Assembly (NCBI RefSeq): GCF_033958435.1
Contig: NC_134138.1
Location: 271,971,798-272,035,797, forward strand
Direction: 5' to 3'
Origin: Carettochelys insculpta
Taxonomy: Eukaryota; Chordata; Testudines; Carettochelyidae
DNA: 64,000 nt
Made by a program: the position numbers and the translations under genes. The notes under the pieces were generated by a model. The model was not told the DNA's origin and searched no databases. It was given only the letters and a program-made list of their open reading frames with translations. The stretch's first letter is position 1. Each line of letters begins with the position of its first letter. Of the stretch, positions 23,150-34,165 are shown piece by piece.

Positions 23150-23600
23150 TCAGAGCCTTCCAAGGATTTGTGGGAAATGTTGTTGTACTGTTGAAGAGAT
23201 AGGGAACTGAGACAGTAAGGCTACGTCTACACTTACCAAAAACTTTGAAATGGCCATGATAATGGCCAAATCAAAGAATACTAATGAGGTGCTGAAATAA
23301 GGGGATTTCAATGTTGGTGGGGTCTTTTCGAAAAGGACCCTCATGTATACAAGCCATGGGGAAATGAAATGCGGCAATTCAAAATTGCCGCAGCTGGTGG
23401 CATGCTAATGAGGCACTGAATATGCATTTCAGCGGCTCATTAGTAGTCATTGATACGGCCATTAGCATGGCCATTTTGAAGTTTTTGATAAGTTTAGATG
23501 TAGCCTAAGTGACTTGCTTCGAGTCACACAGGAAATTTGTAGCAGGCCCAGGATTTAACCTCCAAATTTCTGGAATCCCAGTCCAGTGCCTTAATCACAA
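23150..23600 (-). repeat. MIR/CORE-SINE-like fragment, split by a MITE
   Basis: Reads GGGAACTGAGACAGTAA up to 23218 and resumes after 23505 as GTGACTTGCTTCGAGTCACA, then CAGTCCAGTGCCTTAATCAC. These are the complement of typical MIR-type SINE sequence. The interruption is the MITE at 23219-23505, which duplicated TAA. Confidence 0.6.
23219..23505. mobile_element. Family-1-related MITE, 287 bp, older
   Basis: Ends GGCTACGTCTACACTTACC and the complement of GGCTACATCTAAACTTATC, with a TAA duplication (23216-23218 and 23506-23508). The internal order matches the 436-bp family (TGGCCATGATAATGGCC, CATGCTAATGAGGC, ATATGCATTTCAGC), but it is shorter and nearly all TTCGAA boxes have become TTTGAA or TTCAAA. 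Confidence 0.82.
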
Positions 23601-23605
23601 AAATG

Positions 23606-24620
23606 CCCTTCTGCTCCTATTATGAGAAGCTGGCATCCATGAGTCGACCAAGCCCTGCTGCGCTCTTTCAGAGCAGGGAGCCCATGAAGAAGATGAAAGG
23701 GGACTGGACTATAATGGGGCTACACAGCCCTGTCCAGGAGCAGGAAAAAGGGGAGTGATTAGAGCAGGCTGTGCCTGGAGAGGGGAACCAAGGAAGAGTA
23801 GAGCTAACTCTCATGGTGGGTCTCTAGAACAAGGGGCCAGGTGCCCTGGAGCATAACTCTGTTGTCTGGTATCCTTAAAATAAATTTATTCATCTGAACA
23901 TAAGAACATAACAGACATGACACAGTTCCTCCACTCGCCCTTTCTCTTACATTTTCACCGCCTCCCCACCTCGAGGTTTTTGATAATCCTGTTTTTTTCA
24001 TCCTCCCAGGTCCAGTCAGCTTGTATGCCCAGCCAGCTCTCATCTCACCGCCCATTGTCATTCAGCCACTTCCACTGCTTACTGGGCTCTTAGAAGGCAC
24101 CTAGGTGTAAATTGCAGCTAAATACCAGCACAGAACACCAAGAGCCAGGACTGAGGGCACTAAACAAACTCTATGGGAGTACAGGATGGTAAGTGGATGT
24201 CTGACTAAATAAAATCTTGCTGACCTATGAGAGTTTCTGGATGAGGGAGTGCTGTACTAGAAAGGTTCCACCTGTGTTGTTCCATTCGGCCAACCTGACA
24301 GAGTCAATGGAAAACCATCAAAAATATGTTGTAAAGATCGAAATCACTTGGAAGTGTAAAGGAAGGACAGGGCAACAAGGGGCTCCTTTATCTGTGAACA
24401 AAGACAAGAGACTAGTTCAGTATACTACTGTATGGAGACAGGAAGTCACTCTAGCCCCACATACTGAGAAGGTATTTGATGAACAGGGGTGTGCCAGGAA
24501 AGACTGGGTTCTAACTCCTCTGGGACTGCAAATGCTGCAAAAGACTGACCTTTGGGGTGAGAATCTACTTCACTGGATGAGTAAGTAACAATTAAGCAAA
24601 GGACATGGTAGACATTGTAT
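23606..24620. other. No recognisable gene
   Basis: Unassigned. A 123-aa plus-strand ORF at 24217-24588 has no recognisable domain. Confidence 0.4.
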
Positions 24621-24625
24621 TACAC

Positions 24626-24945
24626 GCTGAACCTCTCTAGTCCTGTACTCTCTTACCTGGCAACATCTGTAATCCAGCATGCTTTTAGTTAGCTAGATGA
24701 CCACTCACCATGGGTGTGGCCAAGTTTCCTGTGTTCCCATAAAGATGGTTCACAGCCACCAGTCCTCGCTCTCAGCATTCTGTGCTGTTGTTCATCTCTA
24801 ACCTGCTCTTCAATGTCTTCAAGGAGCCCAGTAAGCAGAAGAAGTGTTGGTAATGTGCCAGACAATATTGACCTCCTGTGATCTAGCAAATTTCTCATTC
24901 AGCAGCAGTCAGGTCCCAAGGGTGCCAGATTAGAGAGGTTCAACC
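24626..24945. mobile_element. Palindrome-ended DNA transposon (pogo/mariner-like)
   Basis: Left end GCTGAACCTCTCTAGTCC and right end the complement of GGTTGAACCTCTCTAATCTG. It shares its interior with the element at 15677. It is about 320 bp long, non-coding. Confidence 0.7.
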
Positions 24946-25650
24946 TATATTGTGTTTTCTGTGTATCCATTTGTTTTCATCACTTGTTTCTGTCTGAATC
25001 TCCTCTCTACCCTAAATAAATAACCTTTCATATCACTGCAACTGAACTCCAGTGCTGTGTTTAATACAGGAACAGTGCTTTATGGAAAAACTGGTGAACT
25101 GCGGTAAGCTGCTGATCTGGGATTTCTGTGAGTATCCAATGATCAGAAGATGGACACTGTTTTAAAGGGATTTTGTGTGTCTGTTGTCAACCAGCAAGGC
25201 AAAGTCAGGCCTGGTGTAGCCCAGAGAAGAGTGCTGAAAAGCAGAAGGGCCACTTTGTTTTAGGGAACTGGCACAAGGAAGACCCCCGGCACAGGGAAGA
25301 CTGCAGACACATGACAAGAAGGTGACTCATAGCAGTGGGTGTCCCAAGAAGTGTTACAGGATGCCAGCAGGAGAGCACAGAAGCTGTGCAGAACTTGAGT
25401 TCCTGCTAGAGCCTTCAGGCTTTGCAGCTTTGGAGATTTCTGCTTTTCCCCTAATAAGAGCATGAAAAGAAGGCTAAGCAAGTGGAACATAGTAGAGAGT
25501 TCAAACTCACGATGAATCTCATGTGAGCTGGGGGCTTCACTCTAGCCCTTATTTGATACATGACTGAGATAGTTATAGTGAAATGTATTCCCTTACTGAG
25601 ATTTTACAGCTTTATGGAGATACATTTCTCTTATGGAGTTGATCTCAAGA
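24946..25650. other. No recognisable gene
   Basis: Unassigned DNA with short ORFs only. Confidence 0.4.
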
Positions 25651-25654
25651 GATC

Positions 25655-25798
25655 ATTGAATCAAGTGCCCTATACTCACAGCAGGATCAAGCACCATCAC
25701 TGACAATTTTTGTAATCTATTTGCCCTTGATCCCTAAACAGTCTCCTCAAAGTCTGAGTTCAGCAGGCTAATGCTCACACCACTGAGCTATCCCTTCC
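25655..25798 (-). mobile_element. tRNA-derived SINE with CR1-like tail, antisense
   Basis: The minus strand begins AAGGGATAGCTCAGTGGTGT (A-box-like) at 25798 and continues GAGCATTAGCCTGCTGAAC. It ends, toward 25655, in the CR1-type tail region (GTGCTTGATCCTGCTGTGAG, then CACTTGATTCAATGATCTC). This is the common turtle tRNA/CR1 SINE arrangement, as far as memory allows. Confidence 0.6.
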
Positions 25799-25804
25799 AC
25801 ATCT

Positions 25805-25930
25805 GGTGAGAGGCAGTGTGATCTAATGGCTAGGGAACTGAACTAGGCCTAGAGAGACCTGAGCTTTATTGTTAGCTTTGCCACTGATCCACAGCGCCTC
25901 CTTGGGCAAGTAACTTGTCCTGCTCATCTT
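25805..25930 (+). repeat. MIR-like SINE fragment
   Basis: GGCAGTGTGATCTAATGGCT, GCCTAGAGAGACCTGAGCTT, GCTTTGCCACTGATCC and CTTGGGCAAGTAACTTGTCC appear in the order of the MIR/CORE-SINE consensus. It is diverged and lies next to the antisense SINE. Confidence 0.6.
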
Positions 25931-26835
25931 TCATCCGTCTTGCCTATTTAGATTAAGTTTTTAGGGACAAGAAGTCTTTCTATGAATATGTCCAGTAACT
26001 AGTACAAGGGGACCTAGTTCTTGATGGGGCTTCCAAGCTACACTCTAATAGAAATGAGAAGAAGTTGACTTTAAAATAATGTGGTGATTTCCCTGGCTTC
26101 TTTCCACATAAAAATAAACTTGTGTGGCAGATGAACAATACTGAGACTGAACACGTTGTACTGAACCAGTTTTCTTGCTGTCATAACTTTTTTTTTGCTC
26201 ACTTTTCTTGACTGTAAGTAAGTTTTCCCTGGATACTCAAGCTAGGCAAATAGTTTCAAAAATAAACCTGTCTCCTTGCCAGGAGGATTCTCCCAGAATC
26301 TCCTGCCTGTAATTTTACTTAAAGATGCAACAGGGAAAGGGGTGATGTAAGAGCTGGTAGCACAAATCAAATACAAGGGGAGATTACGAATCCATTGCGT
26401 GACTAGTGTAATTGTCACGTTAAGATAGGGTTTTCAATAGAAACCCAGCCAGTGAGGATATGTCGAGTTTTCCTCATGGTTAGTATTTCCAACTTAAGGC
26501 TTTTATGCTCTACAAAGTTGTCAGTAATTACACCACCCCATGCCAATTGCCATTTTGCAGATTGAATGTTCAGAATATCTCTTCTTATCTACTCATTGGG
26601 GGATTTCTCTTCCCCTCAGACTATTTTCTGCAGCATTGTATCACTCTTCCTGGCTCTCGCAACATTTCTCGCTTGAGGAATCGTCCCCCTCTCTGAAAAG
26701 AAAAGTGCAAAAGAAGATGTGAGTTTTTTCTTCCCCGCTACCTGTTTTACCTTAGCAGGTATTCCAGAGAGTGTGCTGAAAATTCCAATCAGTGCAGCTG
26801 CTAAGTTGTTCCTTTTTCGTGAGTAAATGACATAA
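25931..26835. other. No recognisable gene
   Basis: Unassigned AT-rich DNA with a CTTCCTGG-containing stretch near 26640 and no domain-bearing ORF. Confidence 0.4.
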
Positions 26836-26836
26836 T

Positions 26837-26880
26837 GTGGGGTGGGGGGTGGCTGCGGGGGGTGGGGGGTGGGGGGGAGT
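26837..26880 (+). repeat. G-rich tract
   Basis: Nearly pure G with interspersed T and C. Many GGGG runs in 44 bp make G-quadruplex folding possible on this strand. It directly precedes the PLE tail. Confidence 0.75.
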
Positions 26881-26884
26881 GGCT

Positions 26885-27250
26885 ATTGTTGTAGCCGTGT
26901 TGGTCCTAGAATGTTAAACAGACAAGGTGGGTGAGGTAAAATCTTTTATTGGACCGACTTCTAACGGTGATGGAAAACCCAAGAAATCACCAATATCACA
27001 TGGGCAAACACCTTCCACAAAATGATCACTCCATACCAGATCTTTCACTCTCTTCTTAAAGGAAACCTGCATAAAACTGTCAAATGACGAGCCTGGGTGC
27101 TTACATTCATAAACTTTGGTAAACTCTAAAAATCACATTCATGATGAAGACCCTGGATTTATGGCTTATTACTACTATCTGTAGGTAATCCACTAATTCC
27201 CCATTTTTGTCCTATGACTACAACAGGCCACTTCACTTTGAATGGTCCTG
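26885..27250. mobile_element. Old Penelope-like element (second lineage), inverted layout
   Basis: 26885-26968 is, on the minus strand, a PLE tail (GTCGGTCCAATAAAAGATT, then CCACCTTGTCTGTTTAAC and ACACGGCTACAAC). From 26969 the plus strand decodes, with breaks, the last part of a PLE GIY-YIG protein (HMGKHLPQNDHSIPDLSLS). That matches the HF-PGHS-DL motif after the endonuclease core in the better copies. The tail faces away from the coding part, so this copy is also inverted. It is much more diverged than the copies at 39 and 56 kb. Confidence 0.65.
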
Positions 27251-28840
27251 TATGAATGTGTCAACTATCTACGTCAACAGTAGTATATTGGAACTTTGTT
27301 GGAAGGGTCTCCAAGGGACCTATCCATCAGATAGGCAAAGAACAACTGACAGATGAAAGACAGCTGGTATAGCTAGGACTTTAGTGGGGGGTACTTATTT
27401 TCAAAGATGGCCCCAGCCAGCTCTCACTGAAACATGGAGGATATTTGGCATTCCAACCTGGATCCAAATATATCTGTCTGTACAAAAGGGGTGAATACCA
27501 ATTCTCCAACAACTCCAGATTTTGTACTCCTTCTCTAGTTAATGTGGGATCATACTGTGCCCATAGGGTCAGTACAGGTATCCAGCATACACCGCACAAG
27601 GACGAAAAAGAATGGTACAGAAGGAAATGGGCTCAAAGTTAAACAACATGAGCTATTTTTAAAAGTGTCCTGAAAAGTTTTGAGAAAAAACAAAAATATT
27701 CTATACATTCTAGCATTATTTTCATGAAAATTTTCATTAAGAAAGAAAAACAAACGAGCAAAAGCAAAAACAAAAGTGACCAGTGTTTGTTTTGTGAAAA
27801 ACAAGAGGAGCTGGTAGTCAGTGGGCTCCCCAACTCCCAACCAATCCCGTGGCTGGGGCTGCTGAAGCTGAAGTGTGGGTACTTGGTAAGGGCAAGTACT
27901 GGCACAAAAAAACAAACAAACACGGAAAGTGACCAAGAAAGATACTGGTCAATGTAGGCAAACAGGACCCTACTGCACCCACACCATAATTTCCATAAAG
28001 TACCAGGCACTGTTCCTAGACTGAACTACTTTAGACCCTGGCCAAAATATTTTGTGTTCTCTTGCGAAGACTAATATTTCCCTTCCTCACTGCAGAGCTG
28101 CGAAGATTCAGCAGTTATTGTTGGAATGATGAAAAGCACTACAGAAATCCATCTCATTATTTTGTGACCTCTATACAGGCTCCTTTTACAAGCCCAAACC
28201 TGGCTAACTGTGTGAAAAGGGTACTCTGAATTCCGTAAAAATGTCTTGCAGAGTTCAGTCTTACACTGAAGGGCTACCATGAACAACTTAGTATAAATAC
28301 TAATGTTCTCAAACCACCGTAACTGGCTGTGGCTCATCTGTAAATCAAATCCATAGAGCCAGAGTTCATAAATCCTTAAGCAGCTGAAAATCGAAGGTTG
28401 GGTGTCTGGACCTGTGTATGTCTGGAGTAAAGGGGGTGATTGGGAGCTGTCTAGTTACAGAAAAATTGACCAATACGGAAGCATTTTCTGCTTATTTTAG
28501 TAAACAGATCACATAGCTCTGCTTTTTTCTGCCTTCATCCATTTAACAGCAGCTGGCAGAGCTGCTAGCCTCTTTCATCTTCATTTGTTGCACTAGTGGG
28601 CTTTCTCCCAATTTATTCCACTCTCCAACAACACTTTATTGTTATGAGCTGTAGGGAGGCAGGAACAAGTTCATCTGTCTCTCATTTTGATGCAATTAAT
28701 TCTTAACAGTTTTTCCACCCCTTATGTGCCAGTCTGTGCTGAATTCTTTTGGTCCTCGAAATTCAGTGTCTAAAGGTAAGAGTAGATGCAAGCCACAAAT
28801 AGAAAGTGCTATGGTAATTGTGTTTCTAACCCTAGAGTGA
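27251..28840. other. No recognisable gene
   Basis: The part to about 27650 may continue old PLE sequence. The rest is unassigned, including a phenylalanine-rich antisense ORF (27550-28010) that reflects T-rich composition. Confidence 0.4.
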
Positions 28841-28856
28841 GAGGAGTAGGCATAGT

Positions 28857-29150
28857 TGCTGCTATTCCAGAAGACAAAGGGAAATATGATAAGAACTAGG
28901 GTTCACCAAATGAGATTAGTTGGCAGCAGGTTTAAAACTAACAGAAGGAAGTTTTTGTTCATACAGTGCAAGGTAGGCCTGTGGAACGCCTTGCCAGAGG
29001 ATGTTGTGAAGACCAGGACTTTACAGGGATTCAAGAAAGAACTAGATACATTCATGGAGGTCTATTAATGGCTGTTAGCTAGGATGGGTAGGAATGGTGT
29101 CCCTAGCCTCTATGGGTATGGTTAATACACAACAAAAGCAATTTCCCCTC
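28857..29150 (+). mobile_element. CR1 LINE 3' fragment (TTCTTATG-type subfamily)
   Basis: Decodes RVHQMRLVGSRFKTNRRKF and LWNALPEDVVKTRTLQGFKK, the C-terminus of a CR1 polymerase. The 3' UTR box GGCTGTTAGCTAGGATGG follows. The terminal tail is lost. Confidence 0.8.
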
Positions 29151-30495
29151 TCTTGATAGTCACATCTCTACTAGATGGACTAGATAGACCTTATATATGG
29201 AGAGTTTGTGGTTATGGCACTAGACAGAGGCAGAAGAGATTTAGCCCTGCTTCGCCCCAGTTTCCCTGTGTGACCTTAGACCAGGGGTCAGCAACCTGTG
29301 GCTCTTGAGTCATTTGCAGCTCCACATAGTGCTGCCTCTAACACCTCTGTGGCTCCCTGCCCTGCCGCCACTGAAACAACAGAATTAAATCCAGCTGGTT
29401 TAAACGCCAGCCAGCAGAGGAGGTGGCAGTGTCCAGAGCCCAATGACTCCATTCAGGCCTTGGGAGAGAGCAGTCTGGTCTTTGGAGGGCACTAGAGGGG
29501 GCAGTTCTGTGTCCTCCCTTCCCCGTCCACTTGTGCCTTCCACATTGGCTGGCTTCGGCTGGTCCTCTCTCTGCCCGGTGCAGGTCGGCAGAAAGGCAGC
29601 ATGCCAGGTAGGATGGGTGGCTGAGGTGGAAGGAGAAGTTGGAAAGGGCATCGGGTGATGGAGCGGGAATTGATGCTGCTGGGTCTCCCACAGGGGACTC
29701 CCGTGCAGCCACCCTAGCCCCTCTCCCTGCCTCTGCCATGTGCAACAAGCACCCCCTGGGCAAGACCCATCTGCAGGAGCATGGGGCGGTATGTGTGCAG
29801 GGGGAGCATGTGCTTGAGTCTGCTGCCTCCAGTTCCAAGCTGCGATGAATGTTTGAGCCCCAACCTGCACAGCACAGCTATATTCGGCAGCCCTTACATT
29901 TGGGCAGCATCCCCCACACCCAGGGCTTGTTCAGTGTAGCTCAGGCAGCCTCCCCAGCTGGCATTCCTACTGTCCAGCTCTTCAGAAGATGGATCAAGCC
30001 TGCTGCAACTAAAGAACAGTATCCTGGTCCCCTCCTCAGCTCAGCTTCCTGCCCCACTGAGTGGGTGGCCATGGAAAAGGCTGAAGAAAGGCCTTGGGAC
30101 ATGATGCTGGCTAGAAAAGTATTGGGGCTATGAGCAAGGACACTTTGGCCCCTCCTGCATTTAGGGAAATTGAACTTTTGTACCTTCATTGTAAATAAAC
30201 AAGATTCCCTCAAAGGTGCCTGTCTGCATCATCAATTTCTCCAGGAGCATCCTGCAAGACCCCAATATTTTAGCTAGCCACGCAAGTGGAAAAAGGTGAT
30301 TGTTAACATAACAAGACTGGTTTTAAGGGACTCTTTTTCTTTCTTTAGGTTGGAATAAATTCCCAAAGCTTGGGTGAAGCTTGGGCAAAATGGTCACTTT
30401 GATCTGAATCCATCCTCACTGGTATGCACAGAATTTCACTGGGTCTTGGTTGATATTGCACAGAAGGTTCCATACAGCTGTACTACGAGGGCTCT
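29151..30495. other. No recognisable gene; possible hAT end
   Basis: CCAGGGGTCAGCAACCTGTG at about 29281 is a good hAT-type terminus, but no partner end or 8-bp duplication was found. The GC-rich segment 29500-29830 produces long ORFs on both strands without recognisable domains. Confidence 0.4.
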
Positions 30496-30499
30496 GGTA

Positions 30500-30715
30500 T
30501 TATAGAATCACAGAAACCTAGGGCTGGAAGAGCCTTCAGCAGGTCATCGAGTTCAGCCACCTGCCCAAAGCAAGATCAACCCTAACTAAATCATCCCAGC
30601 TAAGACTTTGTCAAGCCGGAACTTAAAAACCTCCAGGGAGAGAAATTGAACCACCTCTCTAGGTAATGCATTCCAGTGCTTCACCACCCTTCTGGTGAAA
30701 CATGAAAGCCTGAGG
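30500..30715 (-). mobile_element. CR1 LINE 3' fragment, antisense
   Basis: ATAGAATCACAGAAACCTAG, GGGCTGGAAGAGCCTTCAGC and GAGAGAAATTGAACCACC are the complement of a classic CR1 3' end and terminal coding region. Confidence 0.8.
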
Positions 30716-31440
30716 TATCACATCATGGATGTGGCTGGTGATAGTTCGCTGTGCATTTATGACAAAACTGTACTTAGGTTATAGTATTCAAGTGTAAGAA
30801 CACTGGGCAAAATTCATTGCTTGACTCATTCACTGTAGAGGGCCTTCTAACTTTGTACAAGTCCTCGTGACATAGGAATTCAGTAAGAGAGTGACGTATA
30901 CTGAGGCCTTGCAAGTTGGTATGGAGAATCCAGTGATGTGTAGTCTAGTTATTTTCTTAGTGTGTGAAATTGTATATTTACATCAGATACACGAGAAATG
31001 GTCACAAACAAACTCATTCCAATGTCTCATTCAGGGATCTTCTGCCAAATATCAATGTCTAGTTCCCCTGAATCAACTGAGACTCAGCCTTCTGGCTGAA
31101 GACATGGAGGCAGAGAGCAGAGTTTTTTGCTGTTTCATCTCCAAAAAACTATCCCACAAATTTAGCGATGTTCATGACTGTACATCACTACAGTGCTATA
31201 AAAAAGAATTGGCATGACTATGTGTAACTGTGCCACCCAGTGACACTTGCCATAGCAATATCTGTAACTTCCTGGTCAAGAAAGCCTCCTTTCAGCTTTA
31301 CATAGGCATTTTTCATTTGTACGATTCTAAAGAATCTATGGTGAGTAATTTTCTGACCTTGACTTTCAGGAAGCTATGTTTTGTGTTGATTTAAAGTGGT
31401 TGCTTTGGCACCCTAACTTCTTTTATTTAATCCCTGTAAA

Positions 31441-31504
<64 letters not shown>

Positions 31505-31664
31505 ATGATATGACCACATGGAAGAAATTCAGAGAAAGGAATAGGGTTAGGACAAATTAAGAGGAAACTCTGAATGAACTACAGGCTAAGATGCTGTCTT
31601 CCAACCCTAGTGCCTGAGATTCTGGCCTATTCTGTATAACACAGTGTTAGTACCCAGGGCCAAA
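30716..31664. other. No recognisable gene; contains a microsatellite
   Basis: Unassigned apart from the (TA)n(CA)n repeat listed separately. Confidence 0.4.
31447..31503. repeat. (TA)n followed by (CA)n microsatellite
   Basis: About 23 TA units, then five CA units. Confidence 0.95.
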
Positions 31665-32345
31665 ACTAGATTAAATGTGGGGAAAAAAACATAACTAATA
31701 AAGGGAAGTAAAATTTCACACCATGTAATTAGAATGTGGAACTGATTACCACCAGAAGCTGTTGAGATCAAGAACTTTGTGCACATCCATGCTTACCACA
31801 GATCAACATTACGGAGGTCGATCTTCCAGGGCTTGACTTGGTGCCCATTGTAGGGCTGTACTAAATTGAACGTTGAGGGTGCTCCCTTCAAGTCTGATAC
31901 TCCTTGCAGTCACAAGAAGTAGGGGAATCTGATGGGAGTACTTCTGTTGGCCTCCTGCTGTGCAGACAGTGCCCAATTTCAAATCTAGATACATTGACTT
32001 CAGCTACACGATTAACATAGCCAGAGTTGCCTATCTTAATTTGAATTTATCCCCTAGTGTGGACCTGGTCTTAGATGAATTCAGAAAGGGACTGGATATG
32101 TACATGCATATTAAAAATATCCAGAATGATCACAGTTACTAGTATATGAAAATCACTGTTTCAAGATTAAATTATTAAAGAACAGACAAAGATCTAATGT
32201 GAGTGATGGATTATCCCCATCTGCCGGATCTGGGGTTCTTATACATTCTTCTAAATCACCTGGTACTAGATGCTGTCAGACAGAACTCTACTCTAGATGG
32301 ACCTTGGTCTGATGCAGTCTGTTAATGCATCTGTTCCTAAGTAAG
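31665..32345 (+). mobile_element. CR1 LINE 3' fragment split by a MITE-like insertion
   Basis: 31665-31786 gives the polymerase end (AGAATGTGGAACTGATTACC). 32069-32345 continues with GAATTCAGAAAGGGACTGG, then the 3' UTR (GATGGACCTTGGTCTGATGC) and a degenerate tail. The two parts are consecutive in CR1, so the 280 bp between them is an insertion. Confidence 0.72.
31787..32068 (-). mobile_element. MITE-like element inserted in CR1
   Basis: Carries GTCGATCTTCCAGGGCTTG and CCCCTAGTGTGGACCTGGTC, words shared with the families at 49095 and 50415. Non-coding. Termini are eroded. It interrupts the CR1 copy cleanly. Confidence 0.6.
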
Positions 32346-33469
32346 AGAGGGAGCCTCTCCATTCCCAGCCCACAAGGATCTCTCACGTCATCCTTCCCTG
32401 GGTCTTATTCAGTTGTACTGAAACCTGGTCTAAGCAAGAGCAACTCTGTCGTCTTTATTGCAGTTTAATAGAAATGAGTGGAGGTACACTCACTTACATT
32501 GTGTCTTAATCTGTCCCATTCTGTCTAGCATTTTCAGTGCCTTCCTTGAAGGGAGTCCATTAATTCCAGAGTTAGAGTCACCGTATTAAACACAATGTTC
32601 TAAGATTGAATGACCAGTTGTACCAAAGGCAGCTCAATGATCCAATAAAACCTAAATCAAAGGCAGACTGCTGTGACAGAAAGTACATTCAAGCACCTGA
32701 CCAATATTGTCTCTCAGCTCAGAGGATTGTTTAAAAAAACATAAAACATCTGTTTGGGATTGTGAGCACAGCAAGGCATGGTGAATGGACTGGGAAGTGA
32801 GGTGCAATCATCTGCTTCAGAAACCTGAGATCAGAATGGCAGATTAGAGATGGCCTGACAACAGACAGAAGAATCATTGAAGAAGATTGCCTTTGTGGTC
32901 TGTGGAAAGAATGGAGGATGATTGCACCGCTAACCAATACCCATAGAAACAGGGTTAGATTGTGCTGAACTGATACATTTGACTATGTAGTAGGCACAAC
33001 ACTGAAGTATGCCCAAAGGTCACATCTGGAGGTCTTGTTTTCAGTCAGGCTGAAAAGACAAGAGTTCATAACATAGTTAGAAGTCTCATCCAGTTTCCAA
33101 GTGTAGAACACAGATGAGATCCAGCAGCAAGAGTAAATTCACTTTCAGTTACAGTAAACTTCAGGATAAAATATGAGATTTGAATCTTTCTATAAACCTT
33201 ATCCCACAGGACACTAGTTTAATGGCTTGTTACATTAAAATGATGGATCACAGCAAGTCTAAGCAGTTGCAATTGTCTTTGAGCTTCAACATTCATCTGG
33301 AACCTACTAGTTTCACCATTCTTCTCCCTCCCCCTTATCTCTGATTGTTGGGCTTACTGTCTGACCCTTGTCTTAAGAAAGCTTTGCACAGACTGTTTTC
33401 TTCCTGCATTCATTCCAATATAGTTTATTCCCCTTCCTTTCAGAATTGTCTCTATTTTTAATGTACATC
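32346..33469. other. No recognisable gene or repeat
   Basis: Unassigned AT-rich DNA. Confidence 0.4.
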
Positions 33470-33560
33470 TACCTATCTACCTATCTATCTATCTACCTAT
33501 CTATCTAGTGCATCTGTCTGTGAGTCCACCTGTCTGTTCATCTGTGAGTCTGTTCAAGAA
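33470..33560. repeat. (CTAT/CTAC)n and (CTGT)n microsatellite
   Basis: Imperfect tetranucleotide array of CTAC and CTAT units, followed by CTGTCTGTGAGTC-type units. It lies just before the duplicated 180-bp segment. Confidence 0.85.
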
Positions 33561-33588
33561 CCCCTTCTAAACAATAAGAGCTAGGACC

Positions 33589-34165
33589 ATCAAATTTGTT
33601 ATGCAGCTTCCTCTTACCCTAACTTAAAGCAAGGTCAGGGTTTGATTGCTCTAGGAAAATGGGGAGTGCTTAGAATCTGATGGTTTTCCACAACATGGAA
33701 AGAAATGAGCAGAGAAAGGAGGGATGACATACTTCAAACTCAGCAGTGGGGCAGCAATTGCTATCCTATAGCACTCTCTTCATCCTGAGAGATGGTGGTT
33801 AGCAATGGATGTGAAGATCTATGGGCAGTGTTTGAATGTACAACTTCTCTCATGGTTTATCTGTCCAATATTGGATTTGCACAGTCGATTGTTATAACCA
33901 CATCAGTCTACTTCCAAATTCTTGAGTCTGAGGATTTTTCCTTCTAAGATGAAGTTCTTTTGTGTGCCTTGCACATATATACCATCAAATCTGTTATGTG
34001 GCTTCCTCTTACCCTAACTTGAAGAAAGGTCAGGTCTTGATTGTGCTAGGAAATGAGAAGTGCCTAGAATCTGATGATTTTCCAGAACATGGAAAGGGAT
34101 GAGCATGGAGAAGAGGGATGACACATTTCATGCTCACCAGTGGGGCAGTGAGTGTAGGGAACAGC
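33589..34165 (+). repeat. Direct duplication of about 180 bp
   Basis: 33589-33770 and 33981-34160 are collinear: both start ACCATCAAAT(T/C)TGTTATG and share CTTCCTCTTACCCTAACTT, GTCAGG, GAATCTGATG, AACATGGAAAG, GAGGGATGACA and CAGTGGGGCAG. By eye they are roughly 80-85 percent identical, with about 210 bp of unrelated sequence between. No family name can be given and no TSD is visible. Confidence 0.8.

Noticed and set aside
29339..29870. Long GC-rich ORFs on both strands as a gene
   Set aside because: Open in several frames at once, no recognisable domain and no splice structure.
33589..34160. CRISPR-like repeated segments
   Set aside because: Only two units of 180 bp, a eukaryotic genome, and no short spaced repeats.
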